From Nitrosarchaeum sp. (GTDB taxonomy: Archaea; Thermoproteota; Nitrososphaeria; Nitrososphaerales; Nitrosopumilaceae): a stretch of DNA of 10,847 nt. Positions 1 to 5,694 of this stretch are shown here, piece after piece. The translations under genes were made by a program, and so were the position numbers. Below the pieces are notes generated by a model. It worked only from the letters and a program-made list of their open reading frames with translations, did not search any database and was not told the origin of the DNA. Each line of letters starts with the position of its first letter. The first letter of the stretch is position 1. The stretch lies in NCBI GenBank assembly GCA_004297665.1, contig SCUP01000333.1, forward strand, positions 1 through 10,847, written 5' to 3'.

Positions 1-14
1 ACTTGATTAGTCAT
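1..14 (-). CDS. Start of a further gene, possibly ribosomal protein eL18 (L18e), cut by the window edge
   Basis: On the minus strand an ATG at 14-12 opens a frame reading M-T-N-Q before the window ends. A TATA-like stretch (minus strand CATTATATTT, plus coordinates 38-47) is centred about 29 nt upstream, the distance seen for leaderless archaeal genes. In many archaea the gene after rpo3 encodes L18e, so that is my guess from gene order only. Four codons cannot identify a protein. What is seen is a promoter-like box and a start codon; the identity is inference. Confidence 0.35.
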
Positions 15-37
15 GTGAATAAACCGACTTAAAACCC

Positions 38-47
38 AAATATAATG
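38..47 (-). promoter_or_regulatory. TATA-like box of the gene starting at 14
   Basis: The minus-strand sequence CATTATATTT lies between the rpo3 stop and the ATG at 14-12. Its centre is about 29 nt before that ATG, fitting a TATA box for a leaderless transcript. If real, the gene downstream of rpo3 can be transcribed separately from rpo3. Confidence 0.35.
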
Positions 48-59
48 TGTATGCTTAGT

Positions 60-698
60 TTATTCTTTTAATTGACCGATTATTTCTTTAAACTCGGATA
101 ATCTATTACTTAGCTCATCTACTCCTGCAAGAATTATTTGTTCTGGTTTTAGTGCTCCTGTTGATTCTATTGTAAGTACTCTCTCATCTTCTTTATTGGT
201 TTCAGTTAAAACTGAAATGTTTGCTGAATTCCACTTTGCATGTTCTGTTCCGCGACCAAGTCTTGCATAACATTCCACTTTGATTCTTTGTCCTGCTGCA
301 AGCTGAACAATTGGAATTTTATCTGAAATTGGTTTTACTGCATCATCTTCAGATGTTAAGTCATTTGATAATATTGTTCTTGTAACATCTGAATCTCCTG
401 AATCTAAAACTAACATGACTTTACAATTAGCACATCCTGTCTCACTTTGACAATCACATTTTGATGGCTCATTGAATCTTGATAAATCTGTTTTAATTGG
501 TATTAATCCTAGTCTATGTGCTAAACCTTCATCTGGTAATACGGATGAATTTTCTATGATATCTACCGTATCTATAGCAAATATGGGGATGCCATTTAGA
601 CAGATACGTCTAAGTGCATTTGCATATTGTAATGGCACGCCTTTCAGCTTTATTGATATTTTTTGATTATCCTTGTTAATTACCTCTAAAGAAGACAA
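60..698 (-). CDS. rpo3: DNA-directed RNA polymerase subunit D (Rpo3)
   Basis: Archaeal counterpart of eukaryotic Rpb3 and bacterial alpha N-terminal domain. It pairs with subunit L to form the assembly platform of RNA polymerase. The 212-residue protein has the alpha-type dimerisation motif NALRRICLNGIP (residues 27-38), the conserved DEGLAHRLGLIPI (56-68), and a four-cysteine loop at C81, C83, C89 and C92 (C-x-C-x5-C-x2-C) like the zinc loop of Rpb3. The ferredoxin-like [4Fe-4S] insert of many archaeal D subunits is absent, which explains the shorter length. The start is TTG (698-696); no ATG in this frame upstream gives a better start, and a TATA-like element lies about 30 nt upstream, so the mRNA is probably leaderless. 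It appears to be first in its transcription unit, facing away from the gene at 926. Identification is firm; the start is likely. Confidence 0.96.
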   Translation of the reverse strand: MSSLEVINKDNQKISIKLKGVPLQYANALRRICLNGIPIFAIDTVDIIENSSVLPDEGLAHRLGLIPIKTDLSRFNEPSKCDCQSETGCANCKVMLVLDSGDSDVTRTILSNDLTSEDDAVKPISDKIPIVQLAAGQRIKVECYARLGRGTEHAKWNSANISVLTETNKEDERVLTIESTGALKPEQIILAGVDELSNRLSEFKEIIGQLKE

Positions 699-720
699 AT
701 CTTAAAAGAAAATTTCTAAA

Positions 721-756
721 ATCCACATAAAAATCTAGCTAGTTTTATGTGTGGAT
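721..756. repeat. Imperfect inverted repeat (hairpin-forming) upstream of rpo3
   Basis: The left arm at 721-732 (ATCCACATAAAA) and the right arm at 743-756 (TTTTATGTGTGGAT) are complementary over 12 bp, with a 2-nt bulge (one extra GT in the right arm). The 10-nt loop ATCTAGCTAG is itself mostly the palindrome CTAGCTAG. The left arm, read on the minus strand as TTTTTATGTGG, covers the position expected for the rpo3 TATA box (about 24-35 nt before the TTG). It could be a regulator site or a transcribed hairpin. No T-tract follows on the plus strand, so a terminator is less likely. Confidence 0.6.
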
Positions 757-831
757 ATTACAGTTTTAGTGTTACATAATCAAGCTCATTTTAGGCATGA
801 ACGAGCAATCTAAATCGTTTCAGTTAAGATG

Positions 832-847
832 CATTAAATTTTTAATG
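832..847. repeat. Perfect 7-bp inverted repeat with 2-nt spacer
   Basis: CATTAAA, then TT, then TTTAATG. It sits in the divergent region between rpo3 and the gene at 926, just before an AT-rich TTTAAATAAATTTT stretch (848-861). AT-rich palindromes arise easily by chance here, so a role as an operator is only possible. Confidence 0.35.
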
Positions 848-865
848 TTTAAATAAATTTTCTGG

Positions 866-881
866 TTAAATTCAAATTTAA
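866..881. repeat. Second perfect 7-bp inverted repeat with 2-nt spacer
   Basis: TTAAATT, then CA, then AATTTAA. It has the same arm and spacer geometry as the repeat at 832-847, with centres 34 bp apart, and it lies just upstream of the likely TATA element (888-893) of the gene at 926. The arm sequences of the two repeats differ, so a shared binding protein is not implied by sequence alone. Confidence 0.35.
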
Positions 882-925
882 TCAAAGGTTATAGTTTCAA
901 GAAATTATTTTAGATTAGACAAAAA

Positions 926-1768
926 ATGTCACAACCAAAAAATAAAAAATTTGCCATAACTGCGGCAATAATTGGAGTTATTGCTGTAGGTGTAATTGGT
1001 GCATATTTTGTTTCAGCCCAAACCACTGTAACCATGATACCGACCACACAAGAAGATCAAGAAAAAAATGATGCATTAGGTGTGGCCCAAAGATTCATCG
1101 TAACTAGTCCGACATTTGCATTTGATGGAGATGCTAATACATTAGATACTGTATATGTTGGTCCTGCAGAATCGTTTCCACCTCAACACATGATCAAAAT
1201 CGCATTTGATTCTGCACATGGTGGATTTGGAAACAGAGAAGGACAAATGCTGACTCAGGTAATCACCCATCACAAAATGGACATTATTGTATCTGAGGGA
1301 ATAGTAATCTCTGCAGTAACTGATGACGTTTGGGATGAACTGAATAATCAATATGTGCTAAAAAATCCACAACCAAAACTTCCATCATCTGATGAAACAA
1401 TAATTCCTTTTGATGGTATGGCAACTGATTATTCTTCACTAGTTGATGCCATAAAATCACGTGGTGTCTTGGTAGAATATGTTGATGAAATTGCAGCTGA
1501 AAGTTCATCCTTTTCTGTGTCAACCAAAGTAATTTCAGTTGGTGGAGCAGATGTGCAGGTATTTGAATTTGCAAGTGAATCTGATGCAAAAACTGCCAGT
1601 CTTACTGTTTCAAAAGACGGAACTGAGATTGGAACAAGCATAATTAGATGGATTGATACGCCGCACTTTTACACAAATGGAAAACTAATTGTCCTATATG
1701 TTGGACAGAATCCCGAGATAGTGAATTTGCTAGAGTCATTTTTAGGCAAACAGTTTGCCGGAATGTAA
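926..1768 (+). CDS. Membrane-anchored extracytoplasmic protein of unknown function
   Basis: I do not recognise a characterised family; it resembles uncharacterised secreted proteins of ammonia-oxidising archaea. The 280 residues begin with a short basic stretch (PKNKKFA) and one hydrophobic helix (about 10-30), giving an N-terminal anchor or signal with the rest outside the membrane. Two regions follow. Residues 55-145 are beta-rich with an AFDSAHGGFGNREGQ segment and VITHHKMDIIV. Residues 168-278 hold VSVGGADVQVFEF-like strands, then GTSIIRWIDTPHFYTNGK (236-253) and LIVLYVG before a last helix. There is no cysteine in the mature part and no recognisable catalytic motif. The ATG start follows a TATA-like TTATAG (888-893), so the leader is short. 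It is transcribed alone and followed by T-tracts. A structural or binding role at the cell surface is a guess. Confidence 0.85.
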   Translation: MSQPKNKKFAITAAIIGVIAVGVIGAYFVSAQTTVTMIPTTQEDQEKNDALGVAQRFIVTSPTFAFDGDANTLDTVYVGPAESFPPQHMIKIAFDSAHGGFGNREGQMLTQVITHHKMDIIVSEGIVISAVTDDVWDELNNQYVLKNPQPKLPSSDETIIPFDGMATDYSSLVDAIKSRGVLVEYVDEIAAESSSFSVSTKVISVGGADVQVFEFASESDAKTASLTVSKDGTEIGTSIIRWIDTPHFYTNGKLIVLYVGQNPEIVNLLESFLGKQFAGM

Positions 1769-1785
1769 TTAAAGCATTTTCTCAA

Positions 1786-1818
1786 TTTTTTTCTTATACT
1801 CTACACTTTTTTGTTTTT
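1786..1818 (+). terminator. T-tract terminator after the gene at 926
   Basis: Runs of seven, six and five T residues (1786-1792, 1807-1812, 1814-1818) begin 18 nt after the stop codon. Archaeal RNA polymerase terminates at such oligo-T runs without needing a hairpin. The next gene starts 80 nt later with its own TATA-like box. Confidence 0.5.
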
Positions 1819-1870
1819 CATTATGATGAAGTAATTTTCTCATTAACAAATGCTCTAGACACTAAAACTC

Positions 1871-1884
1871 TAATAATCATAAAT
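1871..1884 (+). promoter_or_regulatory. TATA-like box of the gene at 1899
   Basis: TAATAATCATAAAT is centred about 22 nt before the TTG start codon at 1899. No Shine-Dalgarno sequence lies between them, so the transcript probably starts at or next to the start codon. Confidence 0.4.
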
Positions 1885-1898
1885 GCATAGAATAATCA

Positions 1899-2261
1899 TT
1901 GGATTATGAAAAATTCTGCTCACAAATTTTAGAATCTAATCCTAAAATTCGATTTGCTACTGTTTATGATCAATGGGCTGTTCGTGTTGGAGGTGGTATG
2001 CGTAAGGGCTTGACTAGTCTGCTTTCAGAGCACAAGGAAAATGAATTAGTTACTCTCTCTATTATTGATTGGAAGGCACGTAAAGAAATGTCAAAGTGGC
2101 TTGGCAAAACAAAATACACCTTGGCTGAATATGACTTAGTTAAGCGCTTTTCTCTTTATCTGGGGGATGACCACTTGCTTCTTGTAAGCACCGCAACAGA
2201 TGTCGACACAGATGAAGTTGTAGATAAAATTATCAAACTCTATTACAAAAACCTAAACTAA
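1899..2261 (+). CDS. Small alpha/beta protein of unknown function
   Basis: A 120-residue cytoplasmic protein without signal peptide, membrane segment or cysteine zinc motif (one Cys, at residue 7). The predicted order is helix (2-13), two strands (IRFATVYD, WAVRVGG), a helical middle with LTSLLSE, then strands around KYTLAEYDLVKRFSLYLG and HLLLVSTAT, and a final helix DEVVDKIIKLYY. This pattern is reminiscent of roadblock/longin-type small domains, but I cannot assign a family with certainty. It probably belongs to a DUF-type group (I recall DUF6659, from memory only) found in ammonia-oxidising archaea. The start is TTG; the next in-frame ATG is at residue 34 and would delete the first helix and strands. 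It is transcribed alone, with a T8 run directly after the stop. Confidence 0.8.
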   Translation: MDYEKFCSQILESNPKIRFATVYDQWAVRVGGGMRKGLTSLLSEHKENELVTLSIIDWKARKEMSKWLGKTKYTLAEYDLVKRFSLYLGDDHLLLVSTATDVDTDEVVDKIIKLYYKNLN

Positions 2262-2269
2262 TTTTTTTT
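2262..2269 (+). terminator. T8 terminator after the gene at 1899
   Basis: Eight consecutive T residues directly follow the TAA stop at 2259-2261, typical of an archaeal oligo-T terminator. It separates the small gene from the SBDS-exosome operon. Confidence 0.6.
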
Positions 2270-2272
2270 GCG

Positions 2273-2284
2273 TATAGATAAATA
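2273..2284 (+). promoter_or_regulatory. TATA-like box of the SBDS-exosome operon
   Basis: TATAGATAAATA is centred about 31 nt before the SBDS ATG (2311) and lies just after the T8 terminator. It is the best promoter candidate for the seven-gene operon, and it would leave a 5' leader of only a few nucleotides. Confidence 0.45.
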
Positions 2285-2310
2285 CCAAATTAACATACAA
2301 TATTTTAGAA

Positions 2311-2997
2311 ATGGTCGATGTAACCGTGGTTAGATATTCATACGAAGGTGAAAAATTTGAGATTTTGGTAAAGCCTGACCCTGCACTAGATTTCAAACTG
2401 GGAAAGAAAAAGGACATTTCTGCAATCTTGATTTCTGATGAGATATACACTGACTCTGGCAAAGGCACTAAACCATCGACAGAAAAACTACTCAAGGCTT
2501 TCAAAACTGAAGATGTCAATGAGATTGCTGAGATAATGCTTAGAAAAGGTGATCTGAATCTTACTACTGATCAAAGACGTAAGATGCTTGATGAAAAAAG
2601 AAAACAAATTGTTTCATTTATTGCCAAGACTTACGTTGATCCTAGAACACACTTACCTCATCCTCCACTGAGAATTGAGCAAGCATTAAAGGATGGAAAA
2701 ATCATAATAGAACCACAAAAAAATGTAGATGAGCAAGTAAAAGATATTGTAGAAAAATTGCGTTCTATAATACCTTTGAAATCTGAAAACCTTGATCTTG
2801 AAATAACTATCCCTGCACAATATGCATCTCAATCTTATGCTGTTTTGAAATCTGTAGGAATTCTAAAAAAGGAAGAATGGCAAAATAATGGTTCCTTAAA
2901 AGCAATACTTGAAATACCCGCTGGAGCAAGGCCAAACGTGCTTGATAGACTAGGTTCTATAACAAAAGGTTCTGCTACAGTCGAGGTTATGAAGTAA
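2311..2997 (+). CDS. sdo1: Ribosome maturation protein SBDS (SDO1)
   Basis: Archaeal homologue of the Shwachman-Bodian-Diamond protein. In eukaryotes it works with the EF2-like GTPase EFL1 to release eIF6 (archaeal aIF6) from the large ribosomal subunit. The 228 residues have the normal three domains: the N-terminal FYSH domain (about 1-85), a helical middle domain (86-160) with the conserved YVDPRTHLPHPPLRIEQAL segment (108-126), and a ferredoxin-like C-terminal domain (161-228) with ILEIPAGARP. It is the first gene of the operon, and its stop overlaps the start of rrp4 by one base (TAATG). Placement directly before the exosome genes is the conserved archaeal order and supports a link between ribosome maturation and RNA processing. 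Confidence 0.97.
   Translation: MVDVTVVRYSYEGEKFEILVKPDPALDFKLGKKKDISAILISDEIYTDSGKGTKPSTEKLLKAFKTEDVNEIAEIMLRKGDLNLTTDQRRKMLDEKRKQIVSFIAKTYVDPRTHLPHPPLRIEQALKDGKIIIEPQKNVDEQVKDIVEKLRSIIPLKSENLDLEITIPAQYASQSYAVLKSVGILKKEEWQNNGSLKAILEIPAGARPNVLDRLGSITKGSATVEVMK
2983..2987 (+). promoter_or_regulatory. Shine-Dalgarno of rrp4
   Basis: GAGGT lies inside the end of the SBDS gene, nine nt before the rrp4 ATG. It supports that start and re-initiation at the overlapping TAATG. Confidence 0.6.
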
Positions 2998-3677
2998 TGG
3001 AGAACAAAAGAAAATATGTTATACCTGGCGATGTAATTACAACTGGCCCTTATAGACCTGAACAAAATGTAATCCTTGATGGCAACAAAATCATTTCTAC
3101 TGCTATAGGAATTTCAGAAATTTATGATGATTCCATTAAAGTAATACCGCTAACTGGAAAATATATTCCAAAAATCGATGACCTTGTAATTGGCAAAGTC
3201 ATATCTCATACGTCATTATCTTGGGAATTAGATATCAACTCATGTTATGTGGGATTTTTACCTGCGCAGGATGTTTTTGGGAGGGATTTTTCTGCACATG
3301 CAGATGAACTCTCATCAAAGCTAAAATCTGGCGATCTTGTTGCAGCTAGAATTGCTAATTTTGATAGAACCCGAGATCCACTTGTCACAATAGCTGATAG
3401 AGATCTTGGCAAGATTGATTCTGGACACCTAGTCAAGATTTCTCCTAGCAAAGTCCCACGCCTGATTGGCAAAAGAGGAACCATGATTCAAACAATTGAA
3501 ATGGCCACTGGTGCTGCTATTACAATTGGTCAAAATGGTTGGGTCGTAGTCTCATGTGAAACCCCCGAGGGATTATTAAAGGCTAAAAAGGCAATACAAA
3601 TGGTAGACGAAAAGGCACATGTTGCTAATTTAACTGACCAAGTGAAAGAAATGTTAGAATCAAAAGGTGAATCATAA
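2997..3677 (+). CDS. rrp4: Exosome RNA-binding cap protein Rrp4
   Basis: RNA-binding subunit of the archaeal exosome. Three Rrp4 and/or Csl4 copies sit on the Rrp41-Rrp42 hexameric ring and feed RNA into its pore. The 226 residues have an N-terminal domain (1-53, with VIPGDVI), an S1 domain (about 54-135, with DLVIGKVISHTSLSWELDI) and a KH domain (about 145-205) containing the GxxG loop GKRG at 158-161 in the motif PRLIGKRG. The domains are complete and the length is usual. It overlaps SBDS by one base and rrp41 by one base, so the three are translationally coupled. The other cap protein Csl4 and the exosome-associated DnaG are not in this window. Confidence 0.97.
   Translation: MENKRKYVIPGDVITTGPYRPEQNVILDGNKIISTAIGISEIYDDSIKVIPLTGKYIPKIDDLVIGKVISHTSLSWELDINSCYVGFLPAQDVFGRDFSAHADELSSKLKSGDLVAARIANFDRTRDPLVTIADRDLGKIDSGHLVKISPSKVPRLIGKRGTMIQTIEMATGAAITIGQNGWVVVSCETPEGLLKAKKAIQMVDEKAHVANLTDQVKEMLESKGES
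3666..3670 (+). promoter_or_regulatory. Shine-Dalgarno of rrp41
   Basis: GGTGA in the last codons of rrp4, six nt before the rrp41 ATG at 3677, which overlaps the rrp4 stop. Confidence 0.55.
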
Positions 3678-4411
3678 TGGGCGGAAGAGATACAACACTA
3701 GTGTTACTAGATGAAAATGGAATTCGTTGTGATGGTAGAAAAGTCGATGAACCAAGACGAATTATGATTAAAGCTGGAGGATTAAAAAATGCTGATGGCT
3801 CGGCATATATTGAATTTGGCGATAACAAAATTCTAGTTGGAGTATTTGGTCCACGAGATGTACATCCAAAACACATGTCCAACACAGATACTGGTATTTT
3901 ACGAGTTAGATATCATATGGAGCCATTTTCTGTAACTGAGAGAAAAAATCCTGCACCATCTAGAAGAGAAATTGAAATTTCCAAAGTTATCAAAGAGGCA
4001 TTAGAACCAGCAGTAATGTTAGACAAGTTTCCAAGAACTGCAGTTGATGTTTTTATCGAAGTTCTTCAAGCTGACGGTGGTACTCGATGTGCTGCACTCT
4101 CTGCTGCATCTGTAGCTTTGGCAGATGCTGGAATTCCAATGAGGGATATGGTAGCGGCATGCGCTGCGGGTAAAGCAGCGGATACAATTATTCTTGATGT
4201 TAATAATGAAGAAGACCAAGCAGGACAAGCTGATATGCCTATTGGCTACATGCCAAGTCTAGAAAAAATCACACTACTCCAATTAGATGGTGTATTGACT
4301 CCTGCAGAATACAAGAAATGTGTGGAGACAGGAATTCATGGATGTAAAATTGTTTATGAATTACAAAAGAAAGCATTAACTGAAAAATATTTTGGAAACG
4401 GAGAAAAGTAA
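3677..4411 (+). CDS. rrp41: Exosome catalytic subunit Rrp41 (3'-5' exoribonuclease)
   Basis: RNase PH-family subunit that carries the phosphorolytic active site of the archaeal exosome, degrading RNA 3' to 5' with phosphate and, in reverse, adding A-rich tails. The 244 residues form one RNase PH fold. Visible signatures are GIRCDGRKVDEPRRI (15-29), the RNA-contacting R96-R97 pair in NPAPSRREIE, the GGTR phosphate-binding loop (134-137), and the EEDQAGQADMP segment. In that segment D180 and D186 correspond to the catalytic aspartates of the Sulfolobus enzyme (family knowledge). All key residues are present, so it should be active. The gene ends immediately before the ATG of rrp42, its ring partner. 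Confidence 0.98.
   Translation: MGGRDTTLVLLDENGIRCDGRKVDEPRRIMIKAGGLKNADGSAYIEFGDNKILVGVFGPRDVHPKHMSNTDTGILRVRYHMEPFSVTERKNPAPSRREIEISKVIKEALEPAVMLDKFPRTAVDVFIEVLQADGGTRCAALSAASVALADAGIPMRDMVAACAAGKAADTIILDVNNEEDQAGQADMPIGYMPSLEKITLLQLDGVLTPAEYKKCVETGIHGCKIVYELQKKALTEKYFGNGEK
4400..4403 (+). promoter_or_regulatory. Shine-Dalgarno of rrp42
   Basis: GGAG, eight nt before the rrp42 ATG (4412), within the final codons of rrp41. Confidence 0.5.
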
Positions 4412-5230
4412 ATGACATCTACTTCTGTAATTGATGAGCTAAAAAAATCTCAAATTCTTGAATTATTAGAACAAGGAAAAAGAGTTGATGGAAGAGCACT
4501 AGACGAACCACGAAAATTAATGATTGAAATAAACGCAATTCCAAAAGCAAATGGTTCTGCACGAGTTAGATTAGGTGACAGTGAAGTGGTATGTGGTGTT
4601 AAAATTCAACCTGATAGACCTTTTCCAGATATGGGTGACAAGGGTATCTTCATTTGTACTGCTGAGCTTTTACCGCTTTCTCATCCAAGTGTTGAAACTG
4701 GCCCTCCTGGACCAGATGTTATTGAGTTGGCAAGAGTAGTTGATAGAGGTATAAGAGAAAGTCATATGATTGATTTGTCTCAACTAGTAATTGAAAAAAA
4801 TAAATCTGTCGTTGGAGTTTTTGCTGATAATGTTGTAGTTGATTATGATGGAAATTTGTTTGATGCATGTGCTTATGCTGCTACAGCTGCAATTCTATCT
4901 TCCAAAATGCCAAAATGGGAAATAAAAGATGATGTGCCAACTTTAGTTGAAGGTGGGGAATCCACTGTCCCAGTAACCACCATTCCAGTCTCTGTCACTA
5001 TGGGCAAAATTGGAAATTACATAATTGTTGATCCAAATGGCGATGAATGGGATAGCATGGATGCCAGAATTACAATTACTACTGATTCTAATGGAAACAT
5101 CTGTGCTTTGCAAAAAGGAGGAACTGGTGGATTCACATTTGATGAGATAATCAAATGTGGCGAAATATCTGTTAAAGTAGGCTCAAAAATAAGAGAAAAG
5201 TTAAAACAAGCAAAGGAAGGAGGACAATAA
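4412..5230 (+). CDS. rrp42: Exosome ring subunit Rrp42
   Basis: RNase PH-family subunit that alternates with Rrp41 in the hexameric exosome ring. It lacks the active site but is needed to bind RNA and complete the catalytic interface. The 272 residues start with a helix (5-22, typical of Rrp42), then GKRVDGRALDEPRKL (22-36), a region with ELLPLSHPSVETGPPGPD (85-102) and the VVDYDGNLFDACAYAATAA segment (142-160) characteristic of Rrp42/Rrp45 proteins. The Rrp41-type GGTR loop and the paired aspartates of the ADMP motif are not present, consistent with the non-catalytic role. Adjacent to rrp41 with no spacer and one nt from the next start. Confidence 0.97.
   Translation: MTSTSVIDELKKSQILELLEQGKRVDGRALDEPRKLMIEINAIPKANGSARVRLGDSEVVCGVKIQPDRPFPDMGDKGIFICTAELLPLSHPSVETGPPGPDVIELARVVDRGIRESHMIDLSQLVIEKNKSVVGVFADNVVVDYDGNLFDACAYAATAAILSSKMPKWEIKDDVPTLVEGGESTVPVTTIPVSVTMGKIGNYIIVDPNGDEWDSMDARITITTDSNGNICALQKGGTGGFTFDEIIKCGEISVKVGSKIREKLKQAKEGGQ
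5219..5223 (+). promoter_or_regulatory. Strong Shine-Dalgarno of rpl37ae
   Basis: GGAGG, part of a longer GGAAGGAGGA stretch at the end of rrp42, eight nt before the TTG at 5232. It is the clearest ribosome-binding site in the window and decides the TTG start. Confidence 0.7.
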
Positions 5231-5231
5231 A

Positions 5232-5441
5232 TTGGTAAAGCAAAAATCACTAAAAGGACTAGGTGCAAGATATGGTATCAAAATTAGAAAACAGTATGCC
5301 AAAATTCACTTTCAACTAAAAGAAAAGAGAACCTGCCCTGAATGTGGTTCTCAACAGTTTAATCGAGATGCAGTTGGTATTTGGTCTTGTAAGAAATGTA
5401 GTTTCAAAGTTGCTGGAACAGCATATGATGTCCAGCTTTAA
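5232..5441 (+). CDS. rpl37ae: Ribosomal protein eL43 (L37Ae)
   Basis: Small zinc-ribbon protein of the large ribosomal subunit, shared by archaea and eukaryotes. The 69 residues have a basic N-terminus with GLGARYGIKIRKQ (9-21) and a zinc ribbon with C35 and C38 (CPEC) plus C53 and C56 (CKKC), then FKVAGTAYD (58-66), typical of the family. The length is slightly shorter than many L37Ae proteins. The start is TTG, supported by the GGAGG sequence eight nt upstream and by the normal family N-terminus. It overlaps the next gene by 14 nt. In many archaea the RNA polymerase subunit gene rpoP follows; here pcc1 follows directly. Confidence 0.95.
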   Translation: MVKQKSLKGLGARYGIKIRKQYAKIHFQLKEKRTCPECGSQQFNRDAVGIWSCKKCSFKVAGTAYDVQL

Positions 5442-5670
5442 TGCAACAATCACTGTTGATGCAAAAGAGAAAACAAAAGCGATCTTTGATTCTATAAACA
5501 CTGATAATGAATTTTATCCAGAAAATCCCACAAAAACCCACATGGCATTAAGTGAAAAAATCACCATTTCAATAGAATCTGATCATATTCCACACTTACG
5601 AGCAAATCTTAATTCAACTTTGAGATTAATCCAGGCAAGTTACGATTCAATTGAATCGGTAAAGATATAA
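5428..5670 (+). CDS. pcc1: KEOPS complex subunit Pcc1
   Basis: Dimerising subunit of the KEOPS complex (Kae1, Bud32, Cgi121, Pcc1), which makes the t6A modification of ANN-decoding tRNAs. The 80 residues have the small alpha/beta Pcc1 fold: strand FNATITV, helix EKTKAIFDSI, strand KITISIESD, then HLRANLNSTLRLIQASYDSIESV, matching the family's C-terminal helix. I place the start at ATG 5428; ATG 5425 is an equal alternative adding one Met. The frame is open back to 5344, but that extension lies inside rpl37ae in another frame and does not look like Pcc1. It overlaps rpl37ae by 14 nt. There is no strong Shine-Dalgarno sequence (only a weak GGAA), so translation is probably coupled. The sequence is divergent, but gene order supports the call. 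Confidence 0.88.
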   Translation: MSSFNATITVDAKEKTKAIFDSINTDNEFYPENPTKTHMALSEKITISIESDHIPHLRANLNSTLRLIQASYDSIESVKI

Positions 5671-5671
5671 T
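5660..5671 (+). promoter_or_regulatory. Possible internal TATA box for prefoldin beta
   Basis: AAAGATATAATG overlaps the pcc1 stop codon (5668-5670) and is centred about 28 nt before the prefoldin ATG at 5695. The prefoldin start has no Shine-Dalgarno sequence. A separate leaderless prefoldin mRNA is therefore possible in addition to the operon transcript. Confidence 0.4.
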
Positions 5672-5694
5672 GAAATCACAGACATCGTATTAAC

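Noticed and set aside
1284..1589. A 101-codon minus-strand open frame opposite the secreted-protein gene
   Set aside because: Its product is rich in His, Gln and Leu, as expected from the complement of a coding region; it has no own promoter or Shine-Dalgarno sequence and the plus-strand gene has good context.
1769..1849. A 26-codon minus-strand reading frame (TTG at 1849 or ATG at 1843) with a Lys-rich product, ending next to the stop of the gene at 926
   Set aside because: Its codons are the complement of the T-tracts that look like a terminator, no Shine-Dalgarno sequence is seen, and the product is low-complexity. Not supportable as a gene without expression data.
2997..5230. Possible exosome subunit duplication, since rrp41 and rrp42 are adjacent paralogues
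   Set aside because: This is the normal archaeal arrangement of catalytic and non-catalytic ring subunits, not a recent duplication; the active-site residues differ as expected.
5344..5427. An upstream extension of pcc1 by 28 codons
   Set aside because: It lies wholly inside rpl37ae in another frame and would add residues that do not match the Pcc1 fold; ATG 5428 gives the normal family length.
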